DNA from: Enterobacter kobei
GTDB lineage: Bacteria > Pseudomonadota > Gammaproteobacteria > Enterobacterales > Enterobacteriaceae
Length of the DNA: 64,000 nt
Direction of reading: 5' to 3'
Assembly (NCBI RefSeq): GCF_018323985.1
Contig: NZ_AP024590.1
Coordinates: 4,154,001-4,218,000 of the forward strand
Part shown: in pieces, positions 17,516 to 25,351 of the stretch
How positions within the stretch are numbered: position 1 is the first letter of the stretch
Layout: the number at the start of each line of letters is the position of its first letter
Position numbers and translations under genes: made by a program
The notes under the pieces: model-generated
What the model was told of the DNA's origin: nothing
The model's input: only the letters and a program-made list of their open reading frames with translations
Database searches by the model: none

Positions 17516-19012
17516 TTACTCCCAGTCAATATCCATTAATACCTGACTTTCCAGCCCGGTCGTGGGTAAGTTAAATCGCCAGCGGCGGCCTTCTTCATCA
17601 CACAGCTCCGCAAGTTCACGCTGTGAATCAATAACCTCAATGCCCGCCTCTCTCGCCATACCAATCCAGACGGCGAACGTTTCGAGATCGTGAACAGGAG
17701 GCAACAGCGTCGCCAGTTCAGCCAGACCAACGGGGCGATTTTCTTTTGCCAGAAGCTGCAACGTCTGCTGAATCAACGCCTCACGATCGAGACCATTGAA
17801 AGCATCCCAGAAATCATCGCCAATCTGCGTTAGATCCGCCGCATGATTACTGAGATCTAACGTTTGTTCCGCTTCATCATCCACCTCTTTAAAACGTAAG
17901 CGTTCAATAGCAGGGATCCCCGTGACTGCCACACCAACGGCAGGAAGCGGAACCTCTTGTTTGCGAATCATCTGGCGCTGCCAGTCGAGTTTTAACGCCT
18001 GATTGAGAAATTCGTTAAGCAGATGACCAACGCGGTGATGCTCAGCAGCAAGACCAGTTTTCATAAAACCACGGACATCGCGCTCGCTACGGGCGCGAGC
18101 CTGGAGTACGGTTTGCGATTCATCGACAAGGCGTTTAACGAGCCAGCGCAAATCGTGACGCTGTAGACGGTTGAGCGCATCGGAAGCAGAAGGGTGGCTA
18201 AGGATTACGCGCAGTCGCTCGCTCATTGCAGTCAACTCGGCAGACTGGCGTAGCTGTTGCTGAAAACTGTCGAAGACTCTTCCTTCCGGCGTATTAAGCA
18301 GCGCGTCCTGATCGTTGAGCAGGCGTTCTACTATATCGCCGCGATGATATTGCTCGCCGATAATGGATTGACGAAGCGCGCGATCGGCCTCGCGCCAGGA
18401 GTCTTCCACGCGGCGAAAGTCGGCTCTCAGGCTGGAAGCCAAATTGAAAACCTCACGAATATGCTCAACCGCCTGATGCGATTCCAGCACTTCAATATGT
18501 CCGGCTTCTGCCTCCTGTAATTCACGTTCCAGTTCGGCAATACGACGACGTAAGGTTGAAACCCGGTTTGCCGGGTTAGGATTAAGCCGGGTTTCCAGAT
18601 TTTCAATTTCTCGCTGTACGGTGGACAAACGGGAAGCCGTAGAGGTCATGAAACGATTATCCAGCGACTCAACAAACGTAATCGCGACCTCAAGCGCATC
18701 GGTGGCGAAGATACGCCCATCCCGTTCGACGATTAAACGCCGTTTTATCCATTCTCGTAGTTCACGGCTGGCCTGAAGAGACGGATTTTCCTGATTAATC
18801 TCATACTGTTCCTGACTCACATGCTCGACAAGAATACCGGTAAGGGACTGAATCGCGTCCTCAAGAGGGATACCATCATTTGATTTTTCAAACAGCGTTT
18901 TCAGGCAACTCAGTATCAGCGGGGAACGACGAGTAGCAAGAAGTATCCAGGCAGGATGCTGGTTTTTTGCTGAAATATAATTTTCCGTACGCTGCCTTGT
19001 GTTTTCTTCCAT
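17516..19012 (-). CDS. jetA: Wadjet protein JetA (MksF/kleisin-like, DUF3375)
   Basis: Kleisin-type subunit of the Wadjet complex, related to MukF/MksF and annotated as DUF3375. The 498 residues begin with a winged-helix-like region (ATRRSPLILSCLKTLFEKSNDGIPLEDAIQSL), contain coiled-coil parts at about 120-180 and end with a compact domain rich in W and D (DDFWDAFNGLDREALIQQ). It is the promoter-proximal gene of jetABCD. A perfect CRP-consensus site lies 88-103 bp before the ATG. Gene order and sizes fit Wadjet type I. Confidence 0.92.
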   Translation of the reverse strand: MEENTRQRTENYISAKNQHPAWILLATRRSPLILSCLKTLFEKSNDGIPLEDAIQSLTGILVEHVSQEQYEINQENPSLQASRELREWIKRRLIVERDGRIFATDALEVAITFVESLDNRFMTSTASRLSTVQREIENLETRLNPNPANRVSTLRRRIAELERELQEAEAGHIEVLESHQAVEHIREVFNLASSLRADFRRVEDSWREADRALRQSIIGEQYHRGDIVERLLNDQDALLNTPEGRVFDSFQQQLRQSAELTAMSERLRVILSHPSASDALNRLQRHDLRWLVKRLVDESQTVLQARARSERDVRGFMKTGLAAEHHRVGHLLNEFLNQALKLDWQRQMIRKQEVPLPAVGVAVTGIPAIERLRFKEVDDEAEQTLDLSNHAADLTQIGDDFWDAFNGLDREALIQQTLQLLAKENRPVGLAELATLLPPVHDLETFAVWIGMAREAGIEVIDSQRELAELCDEEGRRWRFNLPTTGLESQVLMDIDWE

Positions 19013-19099
19013 GTAGCAGAACCTTCAACGATCGGGTTGAAATGCCAGACTACGATAATTCGCCGTTGCGGATTTTTTCTCCAGTAACCTGCCTTACTT

Positions 19100-19115
19100 T
19101 GTGATTTTTATCACA
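19100..19115. promoter_or_regulatory. Perfect CRP-consensus site upstream of jetA
   Basis: TGTGA-TTTTTA-TCACA matches the CRP core exactly and is part of the 18-base palindrome TTGTGATTTTTATCACAA. If the -10-like TATCGT at 19052-19057 (minus strand) is used, the site would be centred about 62 bases before the start of transcription, the usual class I spacing. CRP control of Wadjet is inference. Confidence 0.6.
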
Positions 19116-19318
19116 ATATTTCTCCAGTGACTTTTCTCTATTATCAGGAAAAATACCGGAATCGGTGTGATATAAGTGCGGGCTAAAGTATGAACTGATA
19201 ATGTCCAGAATAACTTTACAAGACAGGATGCTGAAAGGCGTGGTGGAAAAATGCGGAAACTGTGTTAACTCCCTACGATAAAAAATAACAACTCTGCTTC
19301 ATAACAGTGGTGAGTTTT

Positions 19319-19459
19319 ATGGTATGGAACAAATCGCGTGTCGTAAGAGTGGGGAAGTGGGTCAATTACACACCGATTTTTCGTGATAACTATCACAAAA
19401 CCAAAGCGGTTTTTTATGGGGGCCTTAGTGGGGGCGCTGTTTCTGTCTTTTTGCAATGA
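19319..19459 (+). CDS. Possible 46-residue small protein near the island right end
   Basis: An ATG frame of 46 codons with a basic N-terminal half (NKSRVVRVGKW) and a hydrophobic glycine-rich end (AVFYGGLSGGAVSVFLQ) that could be one membrane helix. No strong ribosome site is seen and I recognise no family. It is the only plausible plus-strand frame in 19013-19493, a gap that otherwise holds the jetA promoter region and two CRP-like sites. It may be chance. Confidence 0.25.
   Translation: MVWNKSRVVRVGKWVNYTPIFRDNYHKTKAVFYGGLSGGAVSVFLQ
19382..19397. promoter_or_regulatory. Second CRP-like site in the jetA upstream region
   Basis: CGTGA-TAACTA-TCACA has one mismatch to the CRP core and lies 282 bp upstream of the perfect site. 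It falls inside the small candidate frame 19319-19459. Function is uncertain. Confidence 0.35.
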
Positions 19460-19493
19460 AACCAAAGGGAAACAGCACCTTAATCGTGGATAT

Positions 19494-19547
19494 GATTCCG
19501 AGTCCGGCACCACTATTTAGAAGAACCCGTCTATGGCGGGTTTTTTG
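19494..19547 (+). repeat. Island attachment site, right (partial tRNA-Phe 3' end)
   Basis: 54 bases matching 9622-9676: T-arm remnant GATTCCGAGTCC, acceptor end, CCA and the terminator hairpin. One G of the GGGC acceptor run is missing and the terminator stem has one C-to-T change. It is not a second tRNA gene because the rest of the cloverleaf is absent. Confidence 0.88.
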
Positions 19548-19601
19548 GTTTTATAATTCCGGCAGATGGACAAGCCTGCTTCATTCTACACTGTTCAACT
19601 C

Positions 19602-19650
19602 TGCTTGCCCGGCGGCGCAAGCTTGCCGGGCCTACGTGAACCCGGCAAGA
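19602..19650. repeat. REP element beside the island right end
   Basis: CTTGCCCGGCGGCGCAAGCTTGCCGGGCCTAC followed by a partial arm is a REP/BIME palindrome just outside the right attachment copy and upstream of the 3' end of the hypothetical gene. Confidence 0.75.
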
Positions 19651-19662
19651 TTTTACGGCTGG

Positions 19663-20097
19663 CTACGCTTCTGTACCTTTCACCCAGCGCGGCGCTTTCA
19701 TAATGTCGGCGAAATACCACACCAGTTCACACAGCAACCCGGTCAGGGTTTTCTCCATATCCGGCGGCAGCGACTGGCTATTCAGTACGTGCGTTAACGT
19801 CAGGCAGTATTCACACAACAGGTCCGATTCCGGTTCAAAACGCGGCGGTTCCGCAGGTGGAGTATCCACGGTGAGTTGAGGGACCAGATGCGGCGGAATA
19901 ACGTCATTGAGCGTGGGTTGTAGCAGCGTCAGGCAGGCATTGAGCCGCCCGCACATGGCGAGGCGCAGCGCCGGATCGTCGCTTTCTATCAGCGCTTCGG
20001 CGAAATGCTCGCAGTGATCCGCCAGCACGGTGAAATCCGTGTCTGCGGTGAAGGGAACGGTAAGTAAAGGGAAAAACTGATCGGGAACAGCAACCAT
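19663..20097 (-). CDS. Hypothetical protein, 144 residues
   Basis: I do not recognise this gene. It encodes a soluble-looking, acidic protein with helical segments (DCEH-like VLADHCEHFAEALIESDDPALRLAMCGRLNACLTLL), a proline-rich middle (TPPAEPPRFEPESD) and a second helical part with several cysteines (LLCEYCLTLTHVL, LLCELVWYFADIM). No signal peptide or membrane segment is seen. The ATG at 20097 has GGAG (rc of CTCC) about 12 bases upstream. It lies between the right end of the island and the SDR gene. Codon use resembles the core genome, so it is probably real. Confidence 0.7.
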   Translation of the reverse strand: MVAVPDQFFPLLTVPFTADTDFTVLADHCEHFAEALIESDDPALRLAMCGRLNACLTLLQPTLNDVIPPHLVPQLTVDTPPAEPPRFEPESDLLCEYCLTLTHVLNSQSLPPDMEKTLTGLLCELVWYFADIMKAPRWVKGTEA

Positions 20098-20232
20098 AAC
20101 GGGTCAACTCCTGTGCGATTAAAAACCAATGTCGCCAACAAGAGAATTCAGGAGGTCAATCCCGGCACCTGATTTTGCAGGTGCGGGAAGATGCTACTGC
20201 CAGACGCGATCGACGGCAAGCGGAAACAGCAG

Positions 20233-20258
20233 TACGGATTGCGGCGCGCCTCGCAAAG
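20233..20258. repeat. 26 bp repeat, copy 1 (after the SDR gene)
   Basis: TACGGATTGCGGCGCGCCTC and the next six bases match 22168-22193 at 23 of 26 positions in the same orientation. Each contains a TTGCG...CGCAA stem. The remainder of 20098-20311 holds no gene that I can see. Confidence 0.6.
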
Positions 20259-20311
20259 ACGTTGAAAAGCCCCCGTTCAGGTCGGTGTCTGCGCTGGCAA
20301 TAGCTCTTCAG

Positions 20312-21136
20312 TTACCTGTCAGTGGAACAGGCCCGCTTTTCTTCTGCCTCCAGTGCCAGAAGCCGGTCTTTAAGAGCCTGACGTATATTGAAAAACGCGG
20401 TGCTGCCCAGCGGCAATCTCAGCGGAGGCTGCTGTTCCTCAGCACAGGCCATCATCACCTCTACCGTTTTTACCGCGTCGCCGGTAATTTTAAAATCACC
20501 GGAAGCCAATGCTTCTCGCATTTTGCCCGAGGCGGTATGTTCATAACAGGGCATGGCTTCCGCCTGATCGAGACTGGCACCAAAGTTGGTTTCTGTGGGG
20601 CCGGGTTCGGCAATAATAAAGTCGATCCCGAATGCTGCCACCTCCTGCGCCACCGCTTCGATAAACCCTTCGATTCCCCATTTCGACGCGTGGTAAAGGC
20701 TAAAATTGGGATACGCAATTTGTCCGCCTTCCGACGATACCTGCATGATCCGCCCGCCGCCCTGCGCGCGTAAAAAGGGGATCACGGCGCGTATAAACTG
20801 GATGGAGCCGGTAAGATTAGTGGCGATTTGCCGCGCTATCTGTGCATCGCTCAACTCTTCTGCCGCCCCGAATAAACCATACCCCGCATTGCTGACCACC
20901 ACGTCAACTTTACCTGCCCACGCGAAGGCCTGGGCGACGGTCGAACGCACTTCTGCGGTATCCGTCAGCTCCATCGGCAGCACATGCAGCTGGTCACCGT
21001 AACGCGTTTGCAGTGGGCGCAGCGCCTCCGTCCGGCGCAATGTTGCAATAACGCGATCGCCTCTTTCCAGTAAACGCTCCGTCATTAAACGCCCCAGGCC
21101 TGTGGATGTGCCGGAAATTAACCAGACTTTGTTCAT
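20312..21136 (-). CDS. SDR-family NAD(P)-dependent oxidoreductase
   Basis: Classical short-chain dehydrogenase of 274 residues: nucleotide-binding SGTSTGLGR at about 8-16, NAG in VVSNAGYG, and the catalytic Ser with YxxxK in YHASK near residues 152-156, followed by PGPTETNF. The substrate cannot be read from sequence. It is divergent from a LysR-type regulator with a 98 bp shared promoter region, the usual layout when the regulator controls the neighbour. Confidence 0.9.
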   Translation of the reverse strand: MNKVWLISGTSTGLGRLMTERLLERGDRVIATLRRTEALRPLQTRYGDQLHVLPMELTDTAEVRSTVAQAFAWAGKVDVVVSNAGYGLFGAAEELSDAQIARQIATNLTGSIQFIRAVIPFLRAQGGGRIMQVSSEGGQIAYPNFSLYHASKWGIEGFIEAVAQEVAAFGIDFIIAEPGPTETNFGASLDQAEAMPCYEHTASGKMREALASGDFKITGDAVKTVEVMMACAEEQQPPLRLPLGSTAFFNIRQALKDRLLALEAEEKRACSTDR

Positions 21137-21234
21137 AATTGTCCCCTTTCATTGATTAAGGTTTCAGCATACGGGGTCATGACTGTTAGGTTAATAACCC
21201 ATTACCTGCATGTATTAGTGAAAAAAAGCCAACA

Positions 21235-22131
21235 ATGAAAAGACCTTCCTGGAATGAATTACAGATATTCATCACCCTTGCGGAACAGAAAAACTTTCGT
21301 CGGACGGCGGAATTATCAGGGATCAAACCTTCCACTCTGAGCCATGCCCTGAAAGCACTGGAGGCGCAGTTGCAGGTAACGTTGTTTAACCGCACCACGC
21401 GAAGCGTCTCACTGACCACGGCGGGCAAAGCCTTTTACGAGCAGGTGTTACCCCTCCAGCAGCAGATGGATGATGTGCTGGGCAACATAACGGCAATGGG
21501 AAAAACACAGGGCGGCACCTTGCGGATCAACGGCAGCGACGCGGCGTTAAGTCTGTTGTCAGAAAAGGTGGTTTACTCGTTTATGGATCGTTACCCCGGT
21601 ATTGAACTGGATCTGGTGGTTGATAATAAGTTCAGCGACATTGTCGGTGAAGGTTTCGACGCAGGGATACGCCTGTATGAAGATATTCCGCAGGATATGG
21701 TCGCGGTACGCATCAGTGGCGAGGTGCGCTTTCTGACCGTCGCCTCACCGGATTATCTGCGTCAGGCGCCGCCGTTAACCCTGCCACAGCATCTGCTGCA
21801 CCACCGCTGTATCCGTCAGCGACTGCCCGGCGGCAAGCGCTATGCCTGGGAATTTGCAAAAGGTGACGATGCGCTGTCGCTGGATGTCCCCGGCAGGCTG
21901 ATGTTGAACAACAGCGCATTAATGGCGGACGCTGCCTGCCTCGGTCAGGGTGTGGCTTACCTGCCAGAGCTTTACGTGCAGCACCATCTTGCGGCAGGCA
22001 GGCTGGTTAAGGTGCTGGAAGAGTGGAACGTGGCATCGCAGGGTTTATTTCTGTACTTCCCGCACAACCGGCATATTTCATTTGCCATGAAGGTCTTTCT
22101 GGAGTGCATCCGTGAACTGCACATCCGGTAA
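21235..22131 (+). CDS. LysR-family transcriptional regulator
   Basis: A 298-residue LTTR with an N-terminal winged HTH (LQIFITLAEQKNFRRTAELSGIKPSTLSHALKALE) and a periplasmic-binding-like effector domain (DLVVDNKFSDIVGEGFDAGIRL, then VASPDYL). The pattern resembles the DsdC/AaeR-type group that controls small enzyme genes. Divergent from the SDR gene, which is the likely target. The effector is unknown. Confidence 0.9.
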   Translation: MKRPSWNELQIFITLAEQKNFRRTAELSGIKPSTLSHALKALEAQLQVTLFNRTTRSVSLTTAGKAFYEQVLPLQQQMDDVLGNITAMGKTQGGTLRINGSDAALSLLSEKVVYSFMDRYPGIELDLVVDNKFSDIVGEGFDAGIRLYEDIPQDMVAVRISGEVRFLTVASPDYLRQAPPLTLPQHLLHHRCIRQRLPGGKRYAWEFAKGDDALSLDVPGRLMLNNSALMADAACLGQGVAYLPELYVQHHLAAGRLVKVLEEWNVASQGLFLYFPHNRHISFAMKVFLECIRELHIR

Positions 22132-22167
22132 ATCAGCGTGGGACAACCCGGTAAAAGGATCCAGCTG

Positions 22168-22193
22168 TACGATTTGCGGCGCGTCTCGCAAAG
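22168..22193. repeat. 26 bp repeat, copy 2 (after the LysR gene)
   Basis: Matches 20233-20258 at 23 of 26 bases and in the same orientation. The two copies bracket the divergent SDR/LysR pair. Confidence 0.6.
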
Positions 22194-22310
22194 GGGGGTC
22201 AAAAACTGTCGTACCCTATTTGGCGATGTTAATAATACTTTCTGCGCATTGTCCTTGTGTTACAGGTGACAGTTTATCTGCGGATATGTTGAATACCTCA
22301 GACCCGAAAG

Positions 22311-22325
22311 TTATACTTTGTATAA
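22311..22325. promoter_or_regulatory. Operator/promoter of the ChpSB-type pair
   Basis: TTATAC-TTT-GTATAA is a perfect inverted repeat that includes a -10-like TTATACT and ends 18 bases before the antitoxin ATG. MazE-type antitoxins repress their own promoters at such palindromes; binding here is inferred. Confidence 0.5.
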
Positions 22326-22343
22326 ACAAATGAGGGGTTCGCA

Positions 22344-22595
22344 ATGAGCATAGCCATCAAAAAGTGGGGAAACAGTAATGGCGTTGTACTTCCCGCCCTG
22401 CTTCTCAAACAACTGGGTGTCGGTGTGGGTCAGTCTCTGGACGCAGAAGTCCGGGACGGCGCGCTTATTTTGACACCGGTACGCCAACGTTACACGCTTG
22501 AAGAACTGGTCGCACAGTGCGATGCCAGTGCACCAGCAACCAGCGAAGAAGAGGTGTGGGGTAAGGATGCGCCCGTGGGGAATGAAATATGGTAA
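22344..22595 (+). CDS. chpS: MazE/ChpS-type antitoxin
   Basis: An 83-residue AbrB/MazE-fold antitoxin (SIAIKKWGNSNGVVLPALLLKQLGV, the swapped-hairpin DNA-binding part) with a C-terminal toxin-binding tail ending VWGKDAPVGNEIW, strikingly like E. coli ChpS (WGKSTPAGDEIW). It overlaps the toxin gene by seven bases, the usual coupling of antitoxin and toxin. The symbol is given by homology to E. coli chpS. Confidence 0.87.
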   Translation: MSIAIKKWGNSNGVVLPALLLKQLGVGVGQSLDAEVRDGALILTPVRQRYTLEELVAQCDASAPATSEEEVWGKDAPVGNEIW

Positions 22596-22945
22596 AGCGT
22601 AAACAGGGATGGCAGCGCGGTGATATGGTAATGGTTGATTTTAATCCTGCTGTCGGCAGCGAGCAGCGGGAACCCCGTCCGGCTTTAATTCTGACGAAAA
22701 AACTGTTTAACGATTTGGGTATGGCTTTCGTCGCACCGGTTACCCAGGGCGGTAATTATGCTCGCCAGGCAGGGTTTACCGTTTCGCTTTCCGGCTCTGG
22801 CAGCACAACACAGGGTGTGGTTCTTCTCAATCAGGCACGGATGATTGATCTTAATGCCCGCCACGCACAATTCATTGAATCCATAGATGAAGCCGTTGTT
22901 AACGATGTTTTGCTCAGGTTTTCTACGCTGGTCGACGTGGATTAA
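22589..22945 (+). CDS. chpB: MazF/ChpB-type mRNA interferase toxin
   Basis: A 118-residue MazF-fold toxin: WQRGDMVMVDFNPAVGSEQREPRPALILT at the start, VAPVTQGGNYARQAGFTVSL in the middle, and GVVLLNQARMIDL near the end. It is close to E. coli ChpB. MazF-type toxins cut mRNA at short sequences. Partner of the overlapping antitoxin. Both frames look intact, so the module is probably active. Confidence 0.87.
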   Translation: MVKRKQGWQRGDMVMVDFNPAVGSEQREPRPALILTKKLFNDLGMAFVAPVTQGGNYARQAGFTVSLSGSGSTTQGVVLLNQARMIDLNARHAQFIESIDEAVVNDVLLRFSTLVDVD

Positions 22946-23069
22946 AAGGCTATGCCGCAGGCTTTAAGCACCCGGCCAGTAAGATAACCGATAACGGCCC
23001 CTGTTATTTTCAGGTTGTTTCCGCCGCCGTTCCGGTCAATAGTTAAGGTTTTCATCCGGATGAAAACCC

Positions 23070-23684
23070 ATGCCATCCTCACGTTTAAAACTTGCTGCGC
23101 TGCTGCTTGCGCTGATTGTTGTCTACACCGGTATTTACGCCGGCGATAAAATTACCTGGCTGATGGAAGTCACGCCGGTGCTGATCCTCGTGCCGCTGCT
23201 GTGGGCCACCCATGCGCGTTATCCCCTTACGCCGCTGCTGTATACGCTGATTTTTTTCCACGCCATTATTCTGATGGTCGGCGGTATGTACACCTACGCG
23301 AAAGTGCCGATTGGCTTTGATGTGCAGGCCTGGCTGGGGCTTAGTCGTAATCCTTATGACAAACTCGGTCACTTTTTCCAGGGACTGGTGCCTGCGCTGG
23401 CGGCGCGGGAGATCCTGGTGCGCGGTGCCTTTGTGCGCGGGCGTAAAATGCTTGGCTTTGTGGTGTGCTGCATTGCGCTGGCGATCAGCGCCATGTATGA
23501 ACTGATCGAATGGTGGGCGGCACTGGCAATGGGCCAGGGCGCGGACGATTTCCTCGGCACCCAGGGCGATCCGTGGGATACCCAGTCGGACATGTTCTGT
23601 GCCCTGCTGGGCGCGCTGACTACGGTACTGCTGCTGGCGCGCTACCATCAGCGCCAGTTAACCCGCTACCTTAATGTGGCGTAA
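23070..23684 (+). CDS. yjdF: YjdF family membrane protein (DUF2238)
   Basis: A 204-residue inner-membrane protein with about six hydrophobic segments and the DUF2238 pattern HAIILMVGGMYTYAKVP, YDKLGHFFQGLVPALAAREIL, YELIEWW and FLGTQGDPWDTQSDM. It matches E. coli YjdF well. Function unknown. It stands alone, followed by a strong terminator. A hydrophobic in-frame stretch continues directly after its stop codon. Confidence 0.9.
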   Translation: MPSSRLKLAALLLALIVVYTGIYAGDKITWLMEVTPVLILVPLLWATHARYPLTPLLYTLIFFHAIILMVGGMYTYAKVPIGFDVQAWLGLSRNPYDKLGHFFQGLVPALAAREILVRGAFVRGRKMLGFVVCCIALAISAMYELIEWWAALAMGQGADDFLGTQGDPWDTQSDMFCALLGALTTVLLLARYHQRQLTRYLNVA

Positions 23685-23813
23685 TCCCTACTCTGGTCAT
23701 CATTGCTGAAAATCGTCGGTGGGATCGCGATTACGCTGTTTGCGGCGGTGCTGTTTTAACCGTGATACCGGTGAGTGCGAACGGAGATTTTATTGCGGCG
23801 GGATGTTGATCAT

Positions 23814-23840
23814 CCGCCCTCTTCCGCAGAAGAGGGCGGA
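23814..23840. terminator. Bidirectional terminator between yjdF and proP
   Basis: TCCGCCCTCTT-CCGCAG-AAGAGGGCGGA is a long perfect stem between two convergent genes. The AAAA/TT tracts are short, so it is an efficient stem with a weak U-run. Confidence 0.75.
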
Positions 23841-23848
23841 AAAGGACG

Positions 23849-25351
23849 TTACTCGTCTATACGCGGATGCTGCTGCGCGAGGCGGGTACGCTTCTCCTGA
23901 AGCTCGGCGATTTCCTGATCAATATCTTCGATTTTCTGTTCGATATTGTCGTGATGCTCACGCAGGATCTCACGGGCTTCCTGAATATCCGAGGCGGCAG
24001 GCGTCGCGCCACGCAGCGGGCGATTCGCCGTCTCTTTCATGGTAATACCGGTAATGAAACCAATCACCGCCACCACCATCAGATAATACGCCGGCATCAT
24101 CAGGTTCTCTGAGCTTTCCACCAGCCAGGCGGCCAGCGTTGGCGTCAGACCCGCGATCAGCACCGAAATATTAAAGGCGCTCGCCAGCGCGCTGAAACGG
24201 ATATGCGTCGGGAACATCGCCGGTAATGACGACGCCATGACGCCGGTGAAGCAGTTCAGGATCACCGCCAGCATCAGCAGACCGGCAAAAATCAGCCCGA
24301 TGATATTACTGTTGATCATAATGAACGCCGGGATGGCGAGTGAGAACAGCGCCACGCTGCCCAGAATGATAAACGGACGGCGGCCAAAGCGGTCACTCAG
24401 CAGGCCCATCACTGGCTGCACAAACAGCATGCCGATCATAATGGCGATGATAATCAGCACGCCATGATCTTCGGAATAGTGCAGGTTATGGGACAGGTAG
24501 CTTGGCATGTAGGTCAGCAGCATGTAGTAGGTCACGTTGGTGGAGATCACCAGACCAATACAGGCCAGCAGGCTACGCCAGTGCTTGGTCGCAATCTCTT
24601 TAAACGAGACTTTCGGCCCGTCCTGCAACCCTTCACGATCGCCCTGCTCCAGCTTATCGACATGCTGCTGGAACGCCGGGGTCTCTTCTAACGCATGACG
24701 CAGATACAGACCAATCAGACCCAACGGCAGCGCCAGGAAGAACGGCAGACGCCAGCCCCAGTCGAGGAAGTTCTCCTCACCAATAACGGTTGAAATCAGC
24801 ACCACGACGCCCGCGCCGAGCACGAAACCGGCAATAGAGCCGAAGTCCAGCCAGCTGCCCATAAAGCCACGCTTACGGTCAGGGGAGTACTCCGCCACAA
24901 AGATCGACGCCCCGGTGTATTCGCCACCCACCGAGAACCCCTGCGCCATTTTACACAGCAGCAGCAGGATCGGTGCCCAGATGCCAATAGAGGCATAAGA
25001 CGGGATCAGACCAATACAGAAGGTACTGACGGACATGATGACAATCGTCATGGCGAGTATTTTCTGACGGCCATACTTATCGCCTAACATGCCGAAGAAC
25101 AATCCACCCAGCGGGCGAATAAGGAAGGGAACAGAGAAGGTCGCCAGCGCAGCAATCATCTGCACGCTGGGGTTTGCATCCGGGAAGAAGACCTTACCGA
25201 GCGCATATGCCACAAACCCATAAACACCGAAATCAAACCACTCCATCGCATTACCCAGCGATGCGGCGGTAATCGCTTTGCGAAGTTTCCCATCATCAAT
25301 AATGGTCACGTCACCCAGCGTAATTGGCTTTACTTTTTTCCTTTTTAACAT
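23849..25351 (-). CDS. proP: Proline/betaine osmosensory transporter ProP
   Basis: H+ symporter of the major facilitator superfamily that takes up proline, glycine betaine and ectoine on osmotic upshift. The 500 residues have twelve hydrophobic helices, the MFS motif GDKYGRQK after helix 2, ISTNVTYYMLLTYMPSYL and a C-terminal cytoplasmic coiled coil (EAREILREHHDNIEQKIEDIDQEIAELQEKRTRL, shown in part) that tunes osmosensing in E. coli. Start MLKRKKVKPITLGDVTI agrees with the family. Neighbours yjcZ-crfC are the same as in E. coli, but kdgT is inserted between. Confidence 0.97.
   Translation of the reverse strand: MLKRKKVKPITLGDVTIIDDGKLRKAITAASLGNAMEWFDFGVYGFVAYALGKVFFPDANPSVQMIAALATFSVPFLIRPLGGLFFGMLGDKYGRQKILAMTIVIMSVSTFCIGLIPSYASIGIWAPILLLLCKMAQGFSVGGEYTGASIFVAEYSPDRKRGFMGSWLDFGSIAGFVLGAGVVVLISTVIGEENFLDWGWRLPFFLALPLGLIGLYLRHALEETPAFQQHVDKLEQGDREGLQDGPKVSFKEIATKHWRSLLACIGLVISTNVTYYMLLTYMPSYLSHNLHYSEDHGVLIIIAIMIGMLFVQPVMGLLSDRFGRRPFIILGSVALFSLAIPAFIMINSNIIGLIFAGLLMLAVILNCFTGVMASSLPAMFPTHIRFSALASAFNISVLIAGLTPTLAAWLVESSENLMMPAYYLMVVAVIGFITGITMKETANRPLRGATPAASDIQEAREILREHHDNIEQKIEDIDQEIAELQEKRTRLAQQHPRIDE

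Larger units (their letters stand above)
9677..19493. mobile_element. Genomic island at pheU carrying a Wadjet defence operon
   Basis: About 9.8 kb lies between the two copies of the tRNA-Phe 3' end. In E. coli the region beside pheU is also variable (cad genes). Cargo, all on the minus strand: a decayed Vat-type acetyltransferase, an AlbA_2/RecG-C-like protein with tandem repeats, and jetD-jetC-jetB-jetA. I find no integrase, transposase or excisionase, so the island is probably no longer self-mobile. Boundaries rest on the direct repeats; the time and route of transfer are not visible. Confidence 0.83.

Noticed and set aside
19494..19517. Second tRNA-Phe gene
   Set aside because: Only the T-arm and acceptor 3' end are present; there is no D-arm or anticodon arm, so it is an attachment-site copy.
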